The translations under genes were made by a program, and so were the position numbers. A stretch of 64,000 nt of DNA from Hyphomonadaceae bacterium. Its GTDB lineage: Bacteria > Pseudomonadota > Alphaproteobacteria > Caulobacterales > Aquidulcibacteraceae. The stretch lies in the NCBI GenBank assembly GCA_023384105.1, contig JAHDXR010000010.1, positions 62,001 to 126,000 on the forward strand, written 5' to 3'. The notes under the pieces are model-generated. The model did no database searches. It was not told where the DNA came from and saw nothing but the letters and a program-made list of their open reading frames with translations. Shown here piece after piece: positions 35,953 through 44,728 of this stretch. Within the stretch, counting starts at the first letter, position 1. Each line of letters opens with the position of its first letter.

Positions 35953-36953
35953 TACACAGGCGGCAGCGTCCGCACGGTGACGCCTTCGAGCCGCAGCACG
36001 CCGTTCCCGGCGTCGATGTCGAGGTCGATGTCGTCGCCGCTCAGCGCGAACGCGGCGGCGAGCAGGCCGAGGGCGCGGCGCGCGTCCCGGTCGACGTTCG
36101 GGCCGTTGGCGATGGCGCCGAACACCGGGCCGGGCCGCTCGATCGGCAGCTCCAGCGCGCCTTGCAGGCGGCGCTGGTCGTCGAGCCCGCCCCAGCCCGC
36201 GCCGGTGGTCTGCAGCGGCCCCCAATGCAGTTCGAGCGCTTCGAAGCGCAGACGGCCGCCGGCTTCGCGCCAGGCCGCCAGCGGATCGCCGGGCGACGGC
36301 CGCGTCAGCGCCTCGGCCTGCTCGACCACGATCGCCGCGCGCGCCGCAGACACATCCTGGCCGAACGCCTCGAAGCTGCGCACCGGGCGCGGCAATTGCA
36401 GCGCCTGAGCGTCGAACGCGACTTGGTACTCCCCGGCCGCGCGCGGGTCGGGGCGCACGTTGAGCACGATCTTGCGCGCGCGCAGCACGCCGTCCTTGGC
36501 GGGATCGTCGAGCGTCAGATTATCGGCTTCGATCCCGGCCGTCGCCAACCGGCCGCCGTTCATGCGCAGCGTCGCAATCAGCGCGTCGCCGGCGATGTTG
36601 GTGACGTCGCCGCCGGCGCGGGCGAAGGCGATCGGCGCCTTGGCCTCGAACGTCGCGTGTTGCGGGTTCAGCATGTTGAGGTGAAGGTCGCCGCGCGCGG
36701 TCGACGCTTCCCAGCCGCCGCCGGCCGGACCGTACGCGAGGTCATGCAGTTCGAACCGCAGCATCACCGGAAAGCCGTGACGGACGATGCGGCCGACATG
36801 GGCGCTGGCGCCTTCGGCCTGCTGCTCGGCGACGATTGCGCGGATGCGCTGCTCGGCCGCATTCGCGACGAAGTTCCAGTAGGCGATCCAGCCGATCGCC
36901 AGCACGATGAACACGGCCCACGGAACCGCGAGCCAAAGCCAGTTGCGTTTCAT
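35949..36953 (-). CDS. DUF2125 membrane-anchored protein
   Basis: 334 residues with one N-terminal membrane anchor (WLWLAVPWAVFIVLAIGWIAYW) and a large periplasmic beta-rich domain: HVGRIVRHGFPVMLRFELHD, GDLHLNMLNPQHATFEA, GDDIDLDIDAGNGVLRLEGV. This matches the alphaproteobacterial DUF2125 family, related in style to AsmA/YdbH-like envelope proteins; function unknown. It is last in the ftsE-ftsX-ydcF-plsC operon and overlaps plsC by ATGA. Its stop lies in the family B repeat. The ORF track start is 253 codons too early. Confidence 0.8.
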   Translation of the reverse strand: MKRNWLWLAVPWAVFIVLAIGWIAYWNFVANAAEQRIRAIVAEQQAEGASAHVGRIVRHGFPVMLRFELHDLAYGPAGGGWEASTARGDLHLNMLNPQHATFEAKAPIAFARAGGDVTNIAGDALIATLRMNGGRLATAGIEADNLTLDDPAKDGVLRARKIVLNVRPDPRAAGEYQVAFDAQALQLPRPVRSFEAFGQDVSAARAAIVVEQAEALTRPSPGDPLAAWREAGGRLRFEALELHWGPLQTTGAGWGGLDDQRRLQGALELPIERPGPVFGAIANGPNVDRDARRALGLLAAAFALSGDDIDLDIDAGNGVLRLEGVTVRTLPPVY

Positions 36954-37678
36954 GCGGCGATGGTTCTGCGCTGATCGGGCGGCAACAAGGCGTCGCCCTC
37001 GGTTTCGATCACGCGCTCCAGTTCGCGCATGAACTCTTCGCGCGGGAGGCCCGGCGGGATCGGCGGCAGAATCTTGAAGGTCACGCTGCCGGGGCTGCGC
37101 ATGAGGCCCTTCGGCTTCCAGATCAGCCCAGTGTTCAGCGCCACCGGCGTCACCGGGATGCCGAGGTCCTTGTACATGGCGGCGATGCCCGGCTTGTAGT
37201 CGGGCGGCGCGCCCAGCGGCTGGCGGGTGCCCTCCGGGAAGATCACCACCTGCCGGCCCTTCGCCACCGCTTCGCGCGCGCCGCGCACGACGCTCTTCAG
37301 CGCCTTGGCGTGGCCGCCGCGATCGACGGCGATCTGGTTCTGCTTCAGATAGGCGCCCATCACCGGCGCGCTGCCGAGTTCGGCCTTGTAGATGAAGGTC
37401 GGCTGCTTCAGGAACAGCGACGGCGCGATCGTGTCGAGCATCGACTGGTGCTTCATCGCGATCAGCGCGCCGCCCTCCGGAATGTTTTCCAGGCCTTCGA
37501 AGCTCACGCGCGCGCCGACGATCCAGCGCAGGCCCCACAGCGTCGTGCGCGCCCAGCAGCGCAGCGCGGTGTAGACGTATTTGTCGTCCGCCAGCACGAA
37601 CGGCCACAGCGCAAGGCCGATGACGGCCATCGCGCCGTAAAGCCAGACGACGAAAATGAGCGAGCGCAGCAGCTTCAT
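36950..37678 (-). CDS. plsC: 1-acyl-sn-glycerol-3-phosphate acyltransferase
   Basis: 242-residue membrane acyltransferase making phosphatidic acid. N-terminal membrane segment (LIFVVWLYGAMAVIGLALWP), the catalytic HxxxxD in MKHQSMLDTIAPS, the substrate-binding FPEGTRQPLGAPP and the downstream PVALNTGLIW are all present. ATGA overlaps on both sides couple its translation to ydcF and the DUF2125 gene. Confidence 0.92.
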   Translation of the reverse strand: MKLLRSLIFVVWLYGAMAVIGLALWPFVLADDKYVYTALRCWARTTLWGLRWIVGARVSFEGLENIPEGGALIAMKHQSMLDTIAPSLFLKQPTFIYKAELGSAPVMGAYLKQNQIAVDRGGHAKALKSVVRGAREAVAKGRQVVIFPEGTRQPLGAPPDYKPGIAAMYKDLGIPVTPVALNTGLIWKPKGLMRSPGSVTFKILPPIPPGLPREEFMRELERVIETEGDALLPPDQRRTIAA

Positions 37679-38286
37679 GCGTCGTCTTTAGCAGCGCCGT
37701 CGCCGCGGCCAAGGTCGATCACCGCTTCGCGGCCGCGGATCACGAGATACTTCACGTACTCGGAAGCCAGCCGCGTCGCCGCGCGCAGATCGGTGCGCCA
37801 GAGCGCCGGGTCGGTCCAGCGCGTGCGCACCGGGTAGGGATGAATCTCCACCTCCGGCAGCGCCAGCGACAGCTCCGCCTGCGAGCGCGGCATGTGATAG
37901 TCGTCGGTGACGAGGATCAGGCTCTTGTAGCGGTGCTGGCGCGCCCAGGCCGCCGTCTCCGATGCGTTGCCCAGCGTGTCTTCCGCCGCGCGGCCGAGAT
38001 CGATGCAGCAGTCGCCGAGTTCGCGGTCGACCCCCAGCACTTCGTACAATTCCGCGTCGGTGACGATGCGGTTGACGCCTGAGATCAGCAGCCGCTCGCC
38101 CTTGCGCTCCTCCAGCAGACGCACGCCGGTGGCGAGCCGCTCCAGCGAGCCGCCGGTGAGGGCGACGATCGCTTCCGCTTGCGGCGGCTCGGCCGGCGCT
38201 TCGCGCACGCGTTCGGCAAAGCTCCAGAAGCCGGCGATGAACAGCAGCACGAAGCCGATGCCGAGCCAAGTCGCGAGAACGCGCAT
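37675..38286 (-). CDS. YdcF/ElyC-family (DUF218) membrane protein
   Basis: 203 residues. A single N-terminal membrane segment (LATWLGIGFVLLFIAGFWSF) precedes a DUF218 domain with AEAIVALTGGSLERLATGV, LLISGVNR, EDTLGNASETAAWARQH and LILVTDDYHMPRSQAELSL. Family members such as ElyC affect envelope polysaccharide or lipid-carrier metabolism. The exact role here is unknown. It is sandwiched between ftsX (TGATG) and plsC (ATGA). The ORF track starts far too early, antisense to nothing real. Confidence 0.82.
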   Translation of the reverse strand: MRVLATWLGIGFVLLFIAGFWSFAERVREAPAEPPQAEAIVALTGGSLERLATGVRLLEERKGERLLISGVNRIVTDAELYEVLGVDRELGDCCIDLGRAAEDTLGNASETAAWARQHRYKSLILVTDDYHMPRSQAELSLALPEVEIHPYPVRTRWTDPALWRTDLRAATRLASEYVKYLVIRGREAVIDLGRGDGAAKDDA

Positions 38287-39143
38287 CAGCCCAGCCTTGC
38301 CGCCTGCGCATGGAAGTGCGCGGCGGCGCCGCGCGCGCCCGCGCCGGCCGCGACCGCTGCGCCGAGCGGCGCGGCGACGATGGGCGCGAGATCGATCGGC
38401 AGAATCATGTCGCGCAGAGTCTCGACGCTCGCGCCGGGAATGACCAGCAGCATCACTGCGCCGGCCGCGAGCCCCGCCAGCGCGGCGCCGGCGGCGCCGG
38501 CATAGAGCCCAAGCACCGCCGCCTCGTCGGCGATGCGGCCGGAGGCCTGGCTGCGCATCGCGCCGAGATCGCACATCACCGTCACCAGTTCGCGCCGCCG
38601 CGCCGCCAGCCCGCGCGCGGCGAGCCAGACGATCGCCGCCATCAGCGCGGCGAAGGCGAGCGCGCCCCACAGCGCCGCCGTCCGCACCCGCGCGGAAACG
38701 CCGCCGCCCGCGATCTCGCGCGGCGCCTCGATCACCTCCGCCGTCACCCCGCCCTGGGCGAGCGCGGCGACGATGTCGCCGGCGACGTCGGCGCCGGGCG
38801 AGGGCGTCAGCTCGATCTCGATCAGGCGGATGTCCGGCACGCTGGCCGGGCTGATCTCCACGCCGCCCCATTGGCTCAGCAATTCGGCGGCGCGGTTGGC
38901 GGTCATCCGGGCGGCGGTGAGCACGTGCGGAGCGTGCGCCAGCGCCGCTTCCGCCGCCGCCATGCCCTCCGGCCCCTCGGGCGCCAGCACCCGGACGACG
39001 GCGTAGGCGCTGCGCTGCTGCTCGTAATGGACGGCCAGCCGGTCCGCCGCGCGGGCGCCCAGGCCCGCCAGGGTCGCGGCGAAAGCGGCGAACACCAGCG
39101 TCAGGATCAGGGCGCGTTCTACGCCCGCGAACGGGTTCTTCAT
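38286..39143 (-). CDS. ftsX: FtsX-like ABC permease
   Basis: 285-residue membrane protein with one N-terminal and three C-terminal membrane segments around a periplasmic domain, the FtsX layout. The C-terminal part has ARRRELVTVMCDLGAMRSQA, a coupling-helix type region, and VLGLYAGAAGAALAGLAAGAV. It partners the FtsE ATPase (ATGA overlap). FtsEX transmits ATP hydrolysis to periplasmic cell-wall hydrolases at division. Sequence is quite diverged and alanine-rich, so the FtsX call leans on topology and gene order. Confidence 0.8.
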   Translation of the reverse strand: MKNPFAGVERALILTLVFAAFAATLAGLGARAADRLAVHYEQQRSAYAVVRVLAPEGPEGMAAAEAALAHAPHVLTAARMTANRAAELLSQWGGVEISPASVPDIRLIEIELTPSPGADVAGDIVAALAQGGVTAEVIEAPREIAGGGVSARVRTAALWGALAFAALMAAIVWLAARGLAARRRELVTVMCDLGAMRSQASGRIADEAAVLGLYAGAAGAALAGLAAGAVMLLVIPGASVETLRDMILPIDLAPIVAAPLGAAVAAGAGARGAAAHFHAQAARLG

Positions 39144-39871
39144 TCCTGCGCCTCGGCTTCCAGCGGCGCGGCGGCCTTGCTGATCCGGCCGCGCTCGATC
39201 CGCCAATGCTGCACCGGGGCGCATTCGGCCAGGCTCTCGTCCTGGCTGGTGATCACAACGCCAGCGCCCACCCGGCGCATTTCCGACAGCAGCCGCACGA
39301 CGCGCTTACCGTCAGCGGGCGACATGCCGGCGGTGGGATCGTCGGCCAGGATCAGTTCGGGCTTGCCCGCCAGCGCGCGGGCGATGGCGACGCGGCGCCG
39401 CTCCGCGCCCGAGAGCTGCGCGACCGGCAAATCGGCCGCTTCGCCGATGCCGACGAAATCCACAAGTTCGCGCACGTCCTCGCCATATTCACGCGGCTTC
39501 CTGCCTGTCATGCGCAGCGGCATCGAGATGTTGTCGAAGGCGCTCCATTGCTCAATGAACGTTGGATTTTCAGCGATGTAGCCGATTTTGCGCTTGGCTT
39601 GCGCGAGCTGGCGTTCGCCGGCGCGGCCGACATCGGCGCCGAGAATTAAAGCCCGTCCAGAACGGATCGGCAGCGCTAGGCGCAACAGATGCGTTAACGT
39701 AGTCTTTCCAGCGGCGGCGGGACCGGTGACGAGCGCGACTTCGCCAGCGCGCGCTTCGAAATTCACCCCCATCAGAACGGTGGCGGCGCCATAGCCCGCG
39801 TCGACGTCCGAGAGGCGGATCAATACGCCGCGCTCGAACAGTTCGAGATCAATGGGATTTAACCGGGCCAT
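39140..39871 (-). CDS. ftsE: FtsE-like ABC ATPase
   Basis: 243-residue ATPase with Walker A VTGPAAAGKTTLTHLL, Q-loop region IGYIAENPTFIEQWSAFDNI, signature LSGAERRRVAIARALAG and Walker B ELILADDPTAGMSP. The order FtsE then FtsX matches cell-division ftsEX operons. The first ~15 residues (MARLNPIDLELFERG) are extra compared with usual FtsE, which starts at IRLSDVDAGYG; a TTG there is an alternative start. First gene of a five-gene operon, divergent from the zinc-ribbon gene. Confidence 0.85.
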   Translation of the reverse strand: MARLNPIDLELFERGVLIRLSDVDAGYGAATVLMGVNFEARAGEVALVTGPAAAGKTTLTHLLRLALPIRSGRALILGADVGRAGERQLAQAKRKIGYIAENPTFIEQWSAFDNISMPLRMTGRKPREYGEDVRELVDFVGIGEAADLPVAQLSGAERRRVAIARALAGKPELILADDPTAGMSPADGKRVVRLLSEMRRVGAGVVITSQDESLAECAPVQHWRIERGRISKAAAPLEAEAQE

Positions 39872-39939
39872 AACTAGACAAGATAAATAGAATCAAGGCA
39901 CGACCAACCGTTACTGGGGCAGCTGAACGTTTCATTACC

Positions 39940-40815
39940 ATGATCCTAACATGCACGTCTTGCTCAACCCGCTATTACGCTGACGACGCGGCCATCGGTC
40001 CGGCGGGGCGTACGGTGCGTTGCGCCGCCTGCGGGTTCTCATGGTTCGCCGAACCGCAGCTCGAACTGCGCACCGCCGCGGAAGCGCCGGAAGCCGCGCG
40101 CGCCGAAGCGCCGGCGCAGGAGCCGCTGACGCGCGAGCGGGTCGAGCGCCTGCGCCGCGCCGCCGAGCAACCGGGGCCGGCCCCATCCGCCGCCGCCAAG
40201 TTTCGCGCCCAGCAGGCCGAGCGCATGCGCAAGGAGCGCGCCCGCGCCGCCGCCGTGGTCTGGACCGCCACGGGCGCCGCGCTAGCCGCCTCCGCGACCG
40301 GCATGGTCGCGTTCCGTCAGGACGTGGCCGAGATTTGGCCGCGCTCGGCCAGCGCCTTCGCCGCGCTCGGTCTCGACGTGAACGTCTACGGTCTCGAATT
40401 CTACGACCTCGCCGTCGAACGCGCCTTCGACGGGCCGACGCCGGTCCTCCTGGTCACCGGCGAAATCCGCAATATCGGCCGCGACGACAAACTCGTGCCG
40501 CCGGTGCGCGTGTCGCTGCGCGACACCAACTCGAACGAGATTTTCGAGCTGGTGAACCAGATCACCGACCAGCCGATTGCGGCCGGCGCGGCGATGCCGT
40601 TCCAGATTCGCGTCGAGAACCCGCCGTCGGATGCGGTCGATCTTGAAGCCACGTTCGCGAGCTTCAGCGAAGCGGCGCTCGCGGGCGGCGCGCCGCTCGT
40701 ATCGCCCGCGGCGCACGCCGACGAGCCGCTGCTGCTCGACCAGCCGGCCGAGGCGCCGCACGAAACGGTGAGCGAACTCGGCCCGGTGGAAGGCCTGCGC
40801 TTCACGAATGGCTGA
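39940..40815 (+). CDS. MJ0042 zinc-ribbon membrane protein (DUF3426-like)
   Basis: 291 residues. N-terminal MJ0042 zinc ribbon with two CxxC pairs (LTCTSCSTRYYADD, VRCAACGFSW), an acidic/basic linker, one membrane segment (VVWTATGAALAASATGMVAF), then a periplasmic domain (FDGPTPVLLVTGEIRNIG, PVRVSLRDTNSNEIFELVN) as in DUF3426 proteins. Function unknown; often near ftsE in alphaproteobacteria. It overlaps hpt by 8 bases. The 68-base gap to ftsE serves as divergent promoter region. Confidence 0.82.
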   Translation: MILTCTSCSTRYYADDAAIGPAGRTVRCAACGFSWFAEPQLELRTAAEAPEAARAEAPAQEPLTRERVERLRRAAEQPGPAPSAAAKFRAQQAERMRKERARAAAVVWTATGAALAASATGMVAFRQDVAEIWPRSASAFAALGLDVNVYGLEFYDLAVERAFDGPTPVLLVTGEIRNIGRDDKLVPPVRVSLRDTNSNEIFELVNQITDQPIAAGAAMPFQIRVENPPSDAVDLEATFASFSEAALAGGAPLVSPAAHADEPLLLDQPAEAPHETVSELGPVEGLRFTNG

Positions 40816-41326
40816 GACGCGCCTGCGCGTCCTGCTCGACGAAGCCGAGATCGCCAGACGCGTAGAGCAGCTTGCCGATGCGCTTGCGCAAGTCGACGAC
40901 GGCTGGACCGTCGTCGCGCTGCTGCAGGGCGCGATTCCGTTCACGGCCGATCTGATGCGCGCGTTCGAGCGGCGCGGACGCCATCCGATCTACGATTCAC
41001 TTTGGCTCGAGAGCTATCGCGACGCGCGCGAAAGCTCGGGCAAGGTCATGGTGCGCGCCGACATCTCGCGGCCGATCGAAGGCCGGCCGGCGCTGATCGT
41101 CGACGACGTGTTCGACAGCGGCCGCACCATCGCCTATGCGCGCGCGCATCTGCTGGCGAAGGGCGCGACGCACGCCATCGCCTGCGCGTTCGTGCGCAAG
41201 CCGCAAGCCGTGGGCGAGCCGATCGAGGCGATCGGCTGGGACGCCCCGGACGCCTTCCTGGTCGGCTACGGCATGGACGAAAAGGGCCGCTACCGCGGCC
41301 TGCCCCACATCGCCGCGATCGACTGA
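40808..41326 (+). CDS. hpt: hypoxanthine phosphoribosyltransferase
   Basis: 172-residue purine salvage enzyme joining hypoxanthine (or guanine) to PRPP. The PRPP-binding motif ALIVDDVFDSGRTIAYA is clear. WTVVALLQGAIPFTADLMRA matches the pyrophosphate-loop region and PDAFLVGYGMDEKGRYRGLP the C-terminal purine site. Translationally coupled to the zinc-ribbon gene. Convergent with a damaged lipoprotein gene. Confidence 0.92.
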   Translation: MAETRLRVLLDEAEIARRVEQLADALAQVDDGWTVVALLQGAIPFTADLMRAFERRGRHPIYDSLWLESYRDARESSGKVMVRADISRPIEGRPALIVDDVFDSGRTIAYARAHLLAKGATHAIACAFVRKPQAVGEPIEAIGWDAPDAFLVGYGMDEKGRYRGLPHIAAID

Positions 41327-41337
41327 TCGGACGCCCC

Positions 41338-41478
41338 CTATGGACCGCCGGCGTCCCGCCGGCCTGCGCGAATCTATGAAGGTTGGATCGCGCGGCTCCA
41401 CCGCGCATGCGGCGCTGGATGCGCCGCGCCCCCTCTTTCAAAAGGTGGCGCATGCCGGCGGACGCCGGCAGTCCATAG
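41338..41478. repeat. mosaic palindromic repeat, family A, paired arms
   Basis: CTATGGACCGCCGGCGTCCCGCC... and its complement (with a one-base loss and one substitution in the right arm) enclose ~75 bases with smaller palindromes such as GCGCATGCGGCGCTGGATGCGCCGCGC. It fills the hpt/lipoprotein junction. The flanks ATCGGACGCC and ATCCGGCGTTCAG (lipoprotein stop) match other copies. Confidence 0.85.
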
Positions 41479-41489
41479 CGATCCGGCGT

Positions 41490-42016
41490 TCAGCGCCGTT
41501 CGAACGTCAGCTGCAGCGCGCCGTTGGCGCCGTCGGCCAGGCGCAGGTCGAGCGTGCGTTCGGCCGCGGCGAAGCTTGCGTCGACCTCGCCGATGCGGCC
41601 GCAGCTGTAGGCCAGCCGCGCTTGCGGCGCGTCCGTCAGCGTCGCCGTCCAGCGGTCGATCAGGCTTGTCGGCGTCGTGCCGGCCCAGTTGAGCGTGACC
41701 GCGCCCCGGTCTGCGCGTCCTCCGATATGTCGAGCGCGACCGCGCGCGTGCCTTGCCAGCCGGTGGCGCCGCCGATGCGCTGGGCGGCAGTGAGATCGTA
41801 CACGCCCGGCGCGATGCGTCCGCCGCGCAAATCCGCCGCCGCGGCCGTGACCGGCGCTTCGACGACGCCGACCTGCTTGCCGACATCCGGCGCCACGCTG
41901 TTGCAGGCGATTTCCTGCGCCGGCTCGGGTTGCGGCGCCTCGGCTTTTTCCTGGGGCGCCGGCGTGCAGGCGCCGATTGCGAAAACCGCAGCGGCGAGGA
42001 GCGTGCGTCTCAGCAT
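41490..42016 (-). pseudogene. lipoprotein gene with a frameshift
   Basis: GGAGG precedes an ATG opening a lipoprotein leader (MLRRTLLAAAVFAIGAC, lipobox IGAC). The frame runs through NSVAPDVGKQVGVVEAPV and GRIAPGVYDLTAAQRIGG to ALDISEDAQTGA, then derails. In another frame coding continues sensibly: VTLNWAGTTPTSLIDRWTAT, LAYSCGRIGEVDASFAAAE, LQLTFERR, stop. One missing base (or two extra) in the GGGG run ACCGGGGCGCGG explains it. The repaired product would be ~175 residues of unknown function. Natural mutation and sequencing error are both possible at a homopolymer. Confidence 0.75.
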
Positions 42017-42066
42017 TGTGGACCTCCGGCGCGCACCAATGGAACGGCTGCGGCCGATGCGCAAGC

Positions 42067-44643
42067 TCAACTGTCGCCGAAGCGGTCGAGTAGGCGGCGC
42101 AGATATTCGCGTTCGGCTTCGGGCCGGTTCGGGTCCTGGGCGCGGCGGCGGATTTCGTCGAAGATCTGACGCGCGCGCGCGGGATCGGATTGCGAAGGCA
42201 CGGTCGCGCCTTCGCCGCTGTCGGCGCCGCCGGTGGCGCGGCCGAGCGGATCGCGGTTGCCGGCCGAGCCTTGTTCGCCTTGCTGGCCCTGCCGCTCGCG
42301 GCCGCGCGCGCGCATTTCGGCGGCGAGCGCTTCGGCGCCCCCGCGCAGATTGTCGAGCGCGGCCGATTGCGCCTGTTCGGCGCCTTCGAAATCGCCGCGG
42401 CGCAACGCCTCTTCCGCGCGCCGCATGGCTTCGCCGGCGGCGTTCAGATCCTCGCTCGGCGCGCCGCCGGCTTGTTCGGCCATACGCTGGGCTTCGGCGA
42501 GGCCCTGGCGAATGTCCGCCTGGCGCTGCGCCAGCTCGTCGCCGCCCACGCCGCCTTGCTGGTCGCCGCCGCTGCCGCCCTGGCTCTGCTGTCCTTGCTG
42601 CTGTTGCGCCTGCTCGGTCTGGTCGCGCAGCGCGCGCTGTTCGCCCATCGCTTCGGAGAGCTGGTCCATGCTCTGCTGCATCTGGCCGTCGCCGTCGCCT
42701 TGCTCGCCGTTGCCGCTTTGGCTTTCGGCGAGCTGGACGTCGAGATTCTGCAGGATGTTGGCCAGCATTTCGAGCATGCGCTGCGCCTCGGCGTGGCGGC
42801 CCTGTTCGGACAGGCGCTGCACTTCGTCGAGCAGGCTTTCGATGTCGCGTTCGCTGAGCGAGGTCTGCTCTTCGGTGTCTTCCATGTTGGCGCGTTCGCC
42901 GTTGCGCAGCGCTTCCTGCACCAGCGCCTGCATGTAGTTCTCGGTGGCGCGGCGCAGCGCCTCCATCAGCTGGCGGATGCGCTCCTGGGGCGCGCCTTCG
43001 GCCAGGGCCTGCGCGAGCTGGCGCTGCGCTTCTTCCAGCGCGCGGCGCGCGTCGGCGGCGCCGCCATACTCGGCGCGCAGCGCCGTGCGCCAGAGCGTGT
43101 CGGCGGCGTTGGCGGCGGCGTCGATGTCGCGGGCGACGCCGAGTTCGGCCCGCGCGGTGCGGAAGCCGAGATAAACGGCGAGGTCGCGGAAATAGCCGTC
43201 CTGCGGCGTCATCGTCAGCGCGTCGATGAGGCGCGCGGCGCGGCGCACGCCTGCGGGCGCGCGCTGCAGCGCCGGCCGGCGGTCATAGTCGCGGATTTCG
43301 ATGCGTTGATTGCCGAGCAGGATGTCGCCCGCCGGGACCATGCGCCGAAGCGTCGGCTGCGCGTCGCGATAGGGGCGGCGTTCGGCGAGGATGTGGCGGC
43401 GAATCTCGATCGCCGCGCGCGCGAGCGGCTGCAGGAACACTTTCTCCGGCAGCGTGAAGCGCATCGCGTCGCTCACGCCTTCCTGTCCCAGCGCATCGAA
43501 CGCCACGATCCGCGCTTCGACGTCCATGCCCGCATAAGGATGCGCGGCGAGGTCGATCTGGGTATGGCTCTCCGCTTCGCGCGGGTCGCCCGCCGGCGTT
43601 TCGAGTTCGGTGTCGATCGGATCGGCGTGGGCGAGGCCGGGCGGCGGCTCCACCGGGCGTATGCGCAGCGCCAGGCGGCGGACGCCGTAATCGTCGCGCG
43701 CGCGCCAGCCGATCAGCACCCGCTCGTCGGAGAGCTGCGCCAGCGGCGCGGTGAACGCGGCGGCGGGGCGTGCGTCCGGCGCGGGGCGCATCAGCCAATG
43801 GCCGCGGCTGTGGAAGCGCACGATCTTGAGCCGGCCCGCGCCCGGCAGCTGCATGTGCGCTTCCCAGGCGCCGTCCGCGGCGCGCGCAAAGCGCACGCTC
43901 CGGTCGCGCCCGGCGCCGTCGAACACCAGACGCGGCGCGCCGGCGGGACCAGTGAGGCGCACGGTGACCTCCACCGAAGGCGGCGTCGCCACGGCCTCGC
44001 CCAGCCGGTCGCTCAGCGAAACCGGCGCGGCGTGGGTGTATTCCGCCGGCGCCGCCCAGGCCTCGATCGCCATCTCCCGGTCGCCGAACAGCGGGCCGGG
44101 ATCGGGCAGGAACGCGCGCGCCAGCCGATCGGGCGCGTCGGGCCCGCCGACGACGAATGCGAGCAGCAGGGCGGCGCCGAGCCCATAGCGCAGGCGGTAG
44201 CGGTCGCTCTTGTTGAGATCGGGTCCGCCCGGCGCGGCGCGCGTTTGCTCCACGCGCTCCAGCGCGCGCTCGCGTTCGCGCTTCCACAGCGCGACGGAGA
44301 ACGGATCGTAGCGCGTCGGCTGGTCGCGCAGCGCGTCGAAAGCGCCGGCGTCGAGGCGGCAATCCTGCGCCAGCCGCGCGCGCGCGTCCGCGTCCGTCGG
44401 CGCCCGCCAGCGCCGCGCGATGCGCCAGCCGAAATAGACGAAGCCCGCCAGCGCCGCAGCGGCGGTGAGGCTCTGCAGCAGGAGCGGCAGCGCCTCGTGC
44501 AGGCCGAGCAGGGCGATCACCGCCCACGCGCCAATCGCCAGCGCCAGCGGCAGCGCCGCGGCGAAGGCGCGTTCGAGCGCGAGCCGGCGCCGGGCGCGGG
44601 CCGTCTCGCGGGCGAGCTGGTCGAGGGCGTCCTGTAGCTTCAT
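42067..44643 (-). CDS. TIGR02302/DUF4175 family membrane protein
   Basis: 858 residues. Two membrane segments near the N-terminus (FAAALPLALAIGAWAVIALL, LTAAAALAGFVYFGW), a third at LGAALLLAFVVGG, a large middle domain, and a C-terminal third very rich in Gln/Glu/Ala (DQTEQAQQQQGQQSQGGSGG, LAEMRARGRERQGQQGEQGS-like) likely to be coiled and disordered. This is the alphaproteobacterial TIGR02302 (DUF4175) family, function unknown, typically found near lysA and argH as here. It begins 85 bases after the preceding lipoprotein gene. Confidence 0.88.
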   Translation of the reverse strand: MKLQDALDQLARETARARRRLALERAFAAALPLALAIGAWAVIALLGLHEALPLLLQSLTAAAALAGFVYFGWRIARRWRAPTDADARARLAQDCRLDAGAFDALRDQPTRYDPFSVALWKRERERALERVEQTRAAPGGPDLNKSDRYRLRYGLGAALLLAFVVGGPDAPDRLARAFLPDPGPLFGDREMAIEAWAAPAEYTHAAPVSLSDRLGEAVATPPSVEVTVRLTGPAGAPRLVFDGAGRDRSVRFARAADGAWEAHMQLPGAGRLKIVRFHSRGHWLMRPAPDARPAAAFTAPLAQLSDERVLIGWRARDDYGVRRLALRIRPVEPPPGLAHADPIDTELETPAGDPREAESHTQIDLAAHPYAGMDVEARIVAFDALGQEGVSDAMRFTLPEKVFLQPLARAAIEIRRHILAERRPYRDAQPTLRRMVPAGDILLGNQRIEIRDYDRRPALQRAPAGVRRAARLIDALTMTPQDGYFRDLAVYLGFRTARAELGVARDIDAAANAADTLWRTALRAEYGGAADARRALEEAQRQLAQALAEGAPQERIRQLMEALRRATENYMQALVQEALRNGERANMEDTEEQTSLSERDIESLLDEVQRLSEQGRHAEAQRMLEMLANILQNLDVQLAESQSGNGEQGDGDGQMQQSMDQLSEAMGEQRALRDQTEQAQQQQGQQSQGGSGGDQQGGVGGDELAQRQADIRQGLAEAQRMAEQAGGAPSEDLNAAGEAMRRAEEALRRGDFEGAEQAQSAALDNLRGGAEALAAEMRARGRERQGQQGEQGSAGNRDPLGRATGGADSGEGATVPSQSDPARARQIFDEIRRRAQDPNRPEAEREYLRRLLDRFGDS

Positions 44644-44728
44644 GCCGGCTGGGCGAGCCTAACAGCGCGGCTCTGGCCAAACCATGACCAAGGCCAGCCG
44701 GGAACAGCCGTTCGTCGCTAACGCCTGC

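Noticed and set aside
42190-44637. 815-aa plus-strand ORF over the TIGR02302 gene
   Set aside because: Shadow of a gene with strongly biased composition; the minus strand has the recognised family and a proper start.
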